Assembly: GCA_023390775.1 (NCBI GenBank) | Contig: JAEWCF010000035.1 | Span: 1-16,626, forward strand | Length of the DNA: 16,626 nucleotides | Reading direction: 5' to 3' | From: Bacteroidota bacterium | Lineage (GTDB): Bacteria > Bacteroidota > Bacteroidia > Flavobacteriales > Flavobacteriaceae | Shown: one piece after another, positions 12,965 to 16,626 of the stretch | Numbering within the stretch: the first letter of the stretch is position 1 | How the letters are laid out: each line of letters opens with the position of its first letter | Translations under genes and position numbers: made by a program | Notes under the pieces: model-generated | What the model saw: the letters and a program-made list of their open reading frames with translations, nothing else | Databases searched by the model: none | Told to the model about the DNA's origin: nothing

Positions 12965-13668
12965 CAGCTCGGTTCGTTGAGAAGGTCAAGGAAATCAACG
13001 GCATTGGCTTCCATCTGGTAAATGATTTTATTGGTCTTAACCACGAGGTGATTGTAGCCCATAAAGGCGATGATACCCACGACCAGCCCGGCCACGGTCG
13101 TGGTCATGGCGGTGTATATACCCTCGGCGAGTGCACCCACTTCAATCTGGCCCCCGGCGCTCGCCATTTCGTGGAAAGCCAGGATCATCCCGATCACTGT
13201 TCCAAGGAACCCGAGCATCGGCCCGGCACCGGCAATGGTCGCAAGGACACTGACATTTTTCTCAAGTTTGTAAATTTCAAGTTTTCCGGCCGTCTCGATC
13301 GCGGTGTCGATGTCATCCAGTGGTTTCCCGATACGCGAAATTCCTTTTTCGATCAAACGGGCGACCGGTGAATTCGTCTGTGCGCAGAGCATTTTGGCGC
13401 TGTCGATTTTACCGTGGCTGATATTTTCCCTGATTCGGTTCATGAAACTTTGGTCGATCTTGGATGCCGCGTTGATGGCCATCAGCCTTTCAAAATAAAC
13501 ATATAGCGCCACGAACAGCAAGATAAAAATGGACAGCATGATCAACTGGCCACCGATCCCCCCGCTTGTTATGAGGCTCCAGATTGAAATCGTCTTTTCA
13601 ACCGGGGCGCCGTCCAGCATTTCCGATGCCGCAACGGCCGTGGTATCGGCCTGAAGGAAAAAAATCAT
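12964..13668 (-). CDS. exbB: ExbB/TolQ/MotA family proton channel protein
   Basis: Forms the pentameric ring of the proton channel that drives TonB-like transducers. The protein is 234 aa from the ATG at 13668; a TTG 27 bp upstream is possible but less likely. After a short periplasmic segment, membrane helix 1 is at about 41-59 (QLIMLSIFILLFVALYVYF), a cytoplasmic helical domain at 61-137, helix 2 at about 138-165 with the signature AGPMLGFLGTVIGM, and helix 3 at about 185-207 (YTAMTTTVAGLVVGIIAF) carrying the conserved Thr residues lining the channel. It is first in the exbB-exbD-tonB-folC operon, 90 bp after the dehydrogenase stop. A weak TAAATTCG (-7 like, complement of 13698-13705) is the only promoter candidate; no TTG lies at the right distance. 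Confidence 0.93.
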   Translation of the reverse strand: MIFFLQADTTAVAASEMLDGAPVEKTISIWSLITSGGIGGQLIMLSIFILLFVALYVYFERLMAINAASKIDQSFMNRIRENISHGKIDSAKMLCAQTNSPVARLIEKGISRIGKPLDDIDTAIETAGKLEIYKLEKNVSVLATIAGAGPMLGFLGTVIGMILAFHEMASAGGQIEVGALAEGIYTAMTTTVAGLVVGIIAFMGYNHLVVKTNKIIYQMEANAVDFLDLLNEPS

Positions 13669-13758
13669 ATGCAATGGTTTTGGATTATAACGCAACCCGA
13701 ATTTAATTGTTGTAATCCGGCGGGCGTCTATTTGGCATTCAAAGATGCTAACAAAGTT

Positions 13759-14985
13759 TTACACGAGTTGCGAAAGCGCAATTTCATAAGCGCGCGCGCT
13801 GATTCCCGTTTTTGAGTGGCCGGCATCATGCGTTTTTTCAATTGCCCTGCGGATGGTTTCGGAAGTGTCGCTGAAGATGCTTTCGTCATCCATCGGTACC
13901 CGCTTTTCCATCAGGTGTGCGAAAACGCGGGCCATTCCGCAATTGGAAATGAAATCGGGAATCAGGCTGATTTCGTTGTCGGTCCTTTCCATAATCGGGC
14001 CATAAAAAATCTCGCGGTCCGCAAAGGGAACGTTCGCTCCGCATGAAATGACTTCAAGGCCTGCCGATACCATTTCCCGGACCTGGTCCTCGGTAACCAG
14101 CCTCGATGCCGCGCAGGGGGCAAATATCTCCGCGCCCATGCTCCAGATTTTCGCATTGATTTCTTCAAAAGGGATCATGTCCGGAGCGACCAATTTGTTG
14201 CCCTGTTTGTTCCGGAAGAGTTCGCAAACCTGGTCGTGGCTCAGTCCCTGGGGCGCCAGGATTCCGCCATCCCGATCGATGATGCCCACGACTTTGGCGC
14301 CCATCTGCGAAAGGAAAAAAGCGGCCGCCGAGCCCACATTGCCGAAGCCCTGGACAATGGCCCGCTTCCCTTTTACGCTCCCTCCGTAAATATCATAAAA
14401 ATGACGGACCGCCTCGGCAACTCCGTAACCGGTGATCATGTCGGCAACCGTGTATTTTTTGGAAAGGTCCGGAGTGAAAACGGGATTTTCGATGACTTTT
14501 ACCACGCCTTGGCGGAGCTGCCCGATCCGGTTGATCTTGTCGGCATCGGTGGGTTTGAAATGGCCATTGAACACGCCTTCCTGCGGATGCCAGACGCCAC
14601 AGTCCTCGGTCATGGGGATTACCTCGTGGATCTCGTCGACATTGAGGTCGCCGCCCGTTCCGTAATAGCTTTTCAAAAGGGGCGAGACCGCCTTGTACCA
14701 GCGTTGCAGCACGCCTTTCTTTCGCGGGTCAGCAGGGTCGAAATTGATCCCGGATTTGGCCCCGCCGATTGCAGGCCCCGCTACCGAAAACTTGATTTCC
14801 ATGGTCTTGGCCAGCGAAAGCACCTCGTTCATGTCAAGCCCCTTTCTCATCCGGGTCCCGCCTCCCGCCGCCCCGCCGCGAAGCGAGTTGATCACGGTCC
14901 AGCCTTCGGCTTCGGTTTCAGGGTCTTTCCAGTTGAAAACGATTTCGGGTTCTTTGTCCTCGAATTTTTTGAGCAGGTCTTTCAT
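13759..14985 (-). CDS. Glu/Leu/Phe/Val dehydrogenase
   Basis: NAD(P)-dependent oxidative deamination of an amino acid, or the reverse amination; the exact substrate cannot be read from the sequence. The protein is 408 aa from the ATG at 14985, preferred over an ORF start 21 bp upstream because it lies close after the promoter. The N-terminal dimerisation/substrate domain has RGGAAGGGTRM (36-46), Lys65 in MEIKFSVAG, Lys77 in GGAKSG and Asp113 in GTGGDLNVDE, all expected for catalysis. The Rossmann domain has VQGFGNVGSAAAFFL (211-225) and ends with a helix block. The family's segment IFAPCAASRLV follows. It is a single gene downstream of anmK, with its own promoter. A glutamate or branched-chain role is equally possible. 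Confidence 0.87.
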   Translation of the reverse strand: MKDLLKKFEDKEPEIVFNWKDPETEAEGWTVINSLRGGAAGGGTRMRKGLDMNEVLSLAKTMEIKFSVAGPAIGGAKSGINFDPADPRKKGVLQRWYKAVSPLLKSYYGTGGDLNVDEIHEVIPMTEDCGVWHPQEGVFNGHFKPTDADKINRIGQLRQGVVKVIENPVFTPDLSKKYTVADMITGYGVAEAVRHFYDIYGGSVKGKRAIVQGFGNVGSAAAFFLSQMGAKVVGIIDRDGGILAPQGLSHDQVCELFRNKQGNKLVAPDMIPFEEINAKIWSMGAEIFAPCAASRLVTEDQVREMVSAGLEVISCGANVPFADREIFYGPIMERTDNEISLIPDFISNCGMARVFAHLMEKRVPMDDESIFSDTSETIRRAIEKTHDAGHSKTGISARAYEIALSQLV

Positions 14986-15003
14986 GGTAGGTAAAATTTG
15001 GCG

Positions 15004-15033
15004 CAAAGGTAATATTTAGCTATCAGCTGTCAG
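15004..15033 (-). promoter_or_regulatory. Probable promoter of the dehydrogenase gene
   Basis: On the minus strand TACCTTTG (15011-15004) matches TAnnTTTG fully. Nineteen bases upstream stands CTG (15033-15031), one change from TTG. The spacer and -33 element lie inside a tandem heptamer repeat. The predicted leader is about 13 nt. Confidence 0.5.
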
Positions 15034-15045
15034 CTGTCAGCTATC
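15018..15045. repeat. Tandem heptamer repeat AGCTRTC x4
   Basis: Four adjoining heptamers AGCTATC, AGCTGTC, AGCTGTC, AGCTATC (15018-15045), then a degenerate AGTTTGA. Each has the palindrome AGCT. It overlaps the upstream half of the dehydrogenase promoter. Confidence 0.8.
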
Positions 15046-15085
15046 AGTTTGATTGCAGTCAGCCCGGTTGAATGCCCTTCAGGGG

Positions 15086-15116
15086 AACCTTACAAACTTT
15101 TTAAACCTTATAACTT
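15086..15116. repeat. AT-rich short direct repeat
   Basis: Two copies of AACCTTAYAAACTTT-like sequence (AACCTTACAAACTTTTT then AAACCTTATAACTT). This type of low-complexity repeat is common between flavobacterial genes. Bases 15117-15170 show no feature beyond a loose inverted pair GTCGACG / CGCTCGAC. Confidence 0.5.
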
Positions 15117-15168
15117 GTCATTTATTCCGTCGACGCTCCGTACAGTTCGGCTTCGCCTCCGCTCGACT

Positions 15169-15198
15169 TTGACATTTGTCATTGGACATTCGACATTG
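15169..15198. repeat. GACATT-rich degenerate repeat overlapping the anmK 3' end
   Basis: Three GACATT words, with a GTCATT variant among them, in about 30 bp: GACATT (15171), GTCATT (15178), GACATT (15185), GACATT (15192), spaced by 7 bp. The anmK stop codon (15181-15179) lies inside it. Confidence 0.55.
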
Positions 15199-16264
15199 TT
15201 TGATCCCCATAGACCACTCCCGAGGAATGATCGTGCCTCGCGCCGGTCACGCTGGACAGCACGTTGATTTCGCCGCGCAACTTCAGTACGCCTAAAAGCG
15301 CGAATACCAGGGCTTCCTTGAACTCGATGATCTTTTTGTCCGGAATGACGACCTCGATCTCGGGTAATTGGTTGTCGAGCCTTTTGATCAGGAACTCGTT
15401 ATAGGCGCCGCCGCCGGTGACCAGCATGCGGCCCTTTCGGTTGTCCAGGAAGCGCGCGATTTGATGGACCGTGTGTTCGGTAAAGGTGCGCATGATGTCC
15501 TCGATGGGAATGTCGAACTGTGCAATGAGCGGCAAGACCTGGTCGCGGACGAATTCGGCACCGAGTGATTTGGGATACGGAACTTTGTAAAAGCCCAGCG
15601 CGTCGAGCTTTTCCAAAAGCATTTCGTTGATCAAGCCGCGGCTTGCGATTTCCCCGCGATCGTCATAGTCCAGTGCGAGCATGTTCGCAAAATGGTTCAG
15701 AACCGTGTTGACGGGAGAAATGTCAAAGGCGATGCGTTTTCCATCGGCTTCGCAGGAAATATTGGAGAATCCGCCAAGGTTGAGGCAATAATCAAATTCG
15801 GGAAAGAGCATCCGGTCACCGATCGGGACCAGGGGCGCACCCTGCCCGCCGAGTTTCACGTCGGCAGTCCGAAAGTCGCACACTACGGTGTGGCCGACAA
15901 AATCGAACAGTTCCGCACGGTTTCCGATCTGCAATGTGTACCCCAAATCCGGGCGGTGCCGAACCGTGTGACCGTGCGAGCACACGGCATCTGGAGCCAG
16001 CCTGTGCCTGAAGATGAAATCCGAAATGACCCTGCCCAAATGTTTCGTGTAATCGCGGTCAAGTTCCGCCAGCCGGCCATCGTCCAAATTTACGGCGTCG
16101 CGAAGCCTGGCGAGCAAATCAACGGGATAAGGTACCGTTTCGCAATTTTCCAGTTTGAAGCTGATGGTTTTTTCTTCAAAGCTAAGGATGGCGTGTGCGA
16201 GGTCGATTCCGTCGAGCGAGGTTCCCGACATGACCCCTACAACGTTGTAGTTTTGTGGCTGCAT
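15179..16264 (-). CDS. anmK: Anhydro-N-acetylmuramic acid kinase
   Basis: Opens and phosphorylates 1,6-anhydro-MurNAc with ATP to MurNAc-6-phosphate, a peptidoglycan recycling step in the cytoplasm. The protein is 361 aa, the usual length. The N-terminal ATP-binding motif GVMSGTSLDGIDLA is at 10-23, CSHGHTVRHRP at 95-105, the substrate block LGGQGAPLVPIGD at 138-150, NLGGFSNIS at 162-170, then FDISPVNTVLNH (180-191) with the probable catalytic Asp181, and LVTGGGAYNEFLI at 281-293. The conserved C-terminus SVTGARHDHSSG is at 338-349. The last eight or so residues (DQTMSNVQ) are encoded by the intergenic GACATT repeat, so the native tail may have been extended. No promoter with a good -33 element is visible in the 98-bp divergent gap. 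Confidence 0.94.
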   Translation of the reverse strand: MQPQNYNVVGVMSGTSLDGIDLAHAILSFEEKTISFKLENCETVPYPVDLLARLRDAVNLDDGRLAELDRDYTKHLGRVISDFIFRHRLAPDAVCSHGHTVRHRPDLGYTLQIGNRAELFDFVGHTVVCDFRTADVKLGGQGAPLVPIGDRMLFPEFDYCLNLGGFSNISCEADGKRIAFDISPVNTVLNHFANMLALDYDDRGEIASRGLINEMLLEKLDALGFYKVPYPKSLGAEFVRDQVLPLIAQFDIPIEDIMRTFTEHTVHQIARFLDNRKGRMLVTGGGAYNEFLIKRLDNQLPEIEVVIPDKKIIEFKEALVFALLGVLKLRGEINVLSSVTGARHDHSSGVVYGDQTMSNVQ

Positions 16265-16310
16265 GGCTCAAAATTACAAATGAAAAGCTAAAAATCTGAC
16301 TTATAAAAAG

Positions 16311-16318
16311 TATATTTG
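16311..16318 (+). promoter_or_regulatory. Probable -7 element of the acyl-CoA dehydrogenase gene
   Basis: TATATTTG matches TAnnTTTG fully, 44 bp before the start codon. At the 19-bp spacing stands TAA instead of TTG, so support is partial. Confidence 0.4.
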
Positions 16319-16362
16319 GCCACATTTTTTTACACGTTAAACTTATATTTCACACGCATAAA

Positions 16363-16626
16363 ATGGACTTTACCCTTACCGAAGAACACCTTATGATCCA
16401 ACAGGCGGCACGCGATTTTGCCCAGAACGAACTGCTTCCGGGCGTAATCGAGCGCGACGAAAAACAGGAGTTCCCAGCCGAGCAGATCAAAAAGATGGGC
16501 GAACTGGGTTTCATGGGCATGATGGTGGATCCCAAATATGGCGGCAGCGGCCTGGATACAATCTCCTATGTCATCGCAATGGAGGAGATTTCCAAGGTCG
16601 ATGCTTCAGCTTCCGTGGTCATGAGC
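16363..16626 (+). CDS. Acyl-CoA dehydrogenase, N-terminal part (runs off the right edge)
   Basis: FAD-dependent oxidation of acyl-CoA to trans-2-enoyl-CoA in fatty-acid or branched-chain amino-acid breakdown. Eighty-eight residues are present, starting MDFTLTEEHLMIQQAARDFA, the standard N-terminal helix of the family. This is followed by PAEQIKKMGELGFMGMMVDPKYGGSGLD (39-65) and ISYVIAMEEISKVDASASVVMS (67-88). All are conserved in short-chain (butyryl-CoA-type) members. The flavin- and CoA-binding parts and the catalytic base lie outside the window, so the chain-length preference cannot be told. Divergent from anmK. Confidence 0.92.
   Translation, partial: MDFTLTEEHLMIQQAARDFAQNELLPGVIERDEKQEFPAEQIKKMGELGFMGMMVDPKYGGSGLDTISYVIAMEEISKVDASASVVMS

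Noticed and set aside
14236..14994. 252-codon open frame antisense to the dehydrogenase
   Set aside because: Shadow of a strongly conserved gene with all catalytic motifs on the other strand.
16269..16276. TAATTTTG on the minus strand as an anmK promoter
   Set aside because: It ends only 5 bp before the ATG, leaving no leader, and no TTG stands at the proper distance.

Overview
The window comes from a member of the Bacteroidota, most likely the Flavobacteriaceae. Four things point there: the porV-porU | gldJ arrangement of type IX secretion (T9SS) and gliding genes, a T9SS-type C-terminal sorting domain on PorU, promoters of the Bacteroidota form TTG-N19-TAnnTTTG, and short AT-rich flavobacterial intergenic repeats. 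By eye the DNA is about half G+C, high for a flavobacterium.

Layout. Bases 1-5353 (minus strand) hold the start of a cytidine deaminase gene, then porV and porU. A divergent promoter region of about 200 bp follows. Bases 5556-8572 (plus strand) hold gldJ and murF. Bases 8573-8826 are a convergent intergenic region carrying a structured element that resembles repeats I know from other flavobacteria. Bases 8827-9774 (minus) encode an SPFH/band-7 membrane protein. Bases 9775-10550 hold no protein gene. They contain a tRNA-Val(TAC) gene with a very good promoter and, downstream of it, a three-copy tandem array of about 174-175 bp units rich in terminator hairpins; this is the most unusual part of the window. 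Bases 10551-13668 (minus) form a tight operon in transcription order exbB-exbD-tonB-like-folC. Then come a Glu/Leu/Phe/Val dehydrogenase gene, a repeat-rich spacer and anmK, all on the minus strand, and finally the start of an acyl-CoA dehydrogenase gene on the plus strand.

How the genes fit together. PorU (cell-surface sortase of the gingipain family) and PorV (outer-membrane shuttle) belong to the T9SS attachment complex. GldJ is the lipoprotein linked to gliding and to T9SS in this phylum. MurF and AnmK make and recycle peptidoglycan precursors. ExbB, ExbD and the TonB-like protein form a proton-driven energy transducer for outer-membrane transport, here joined to folate polyglutamylation by FolC. 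Most genes are ordinary core genes. The unexplained signals are non-coding: the tRNA-Val-linked array, the element at 8606-8742, and intrinsic terminators placed within about ten bases of the start codons of cdd and murF.
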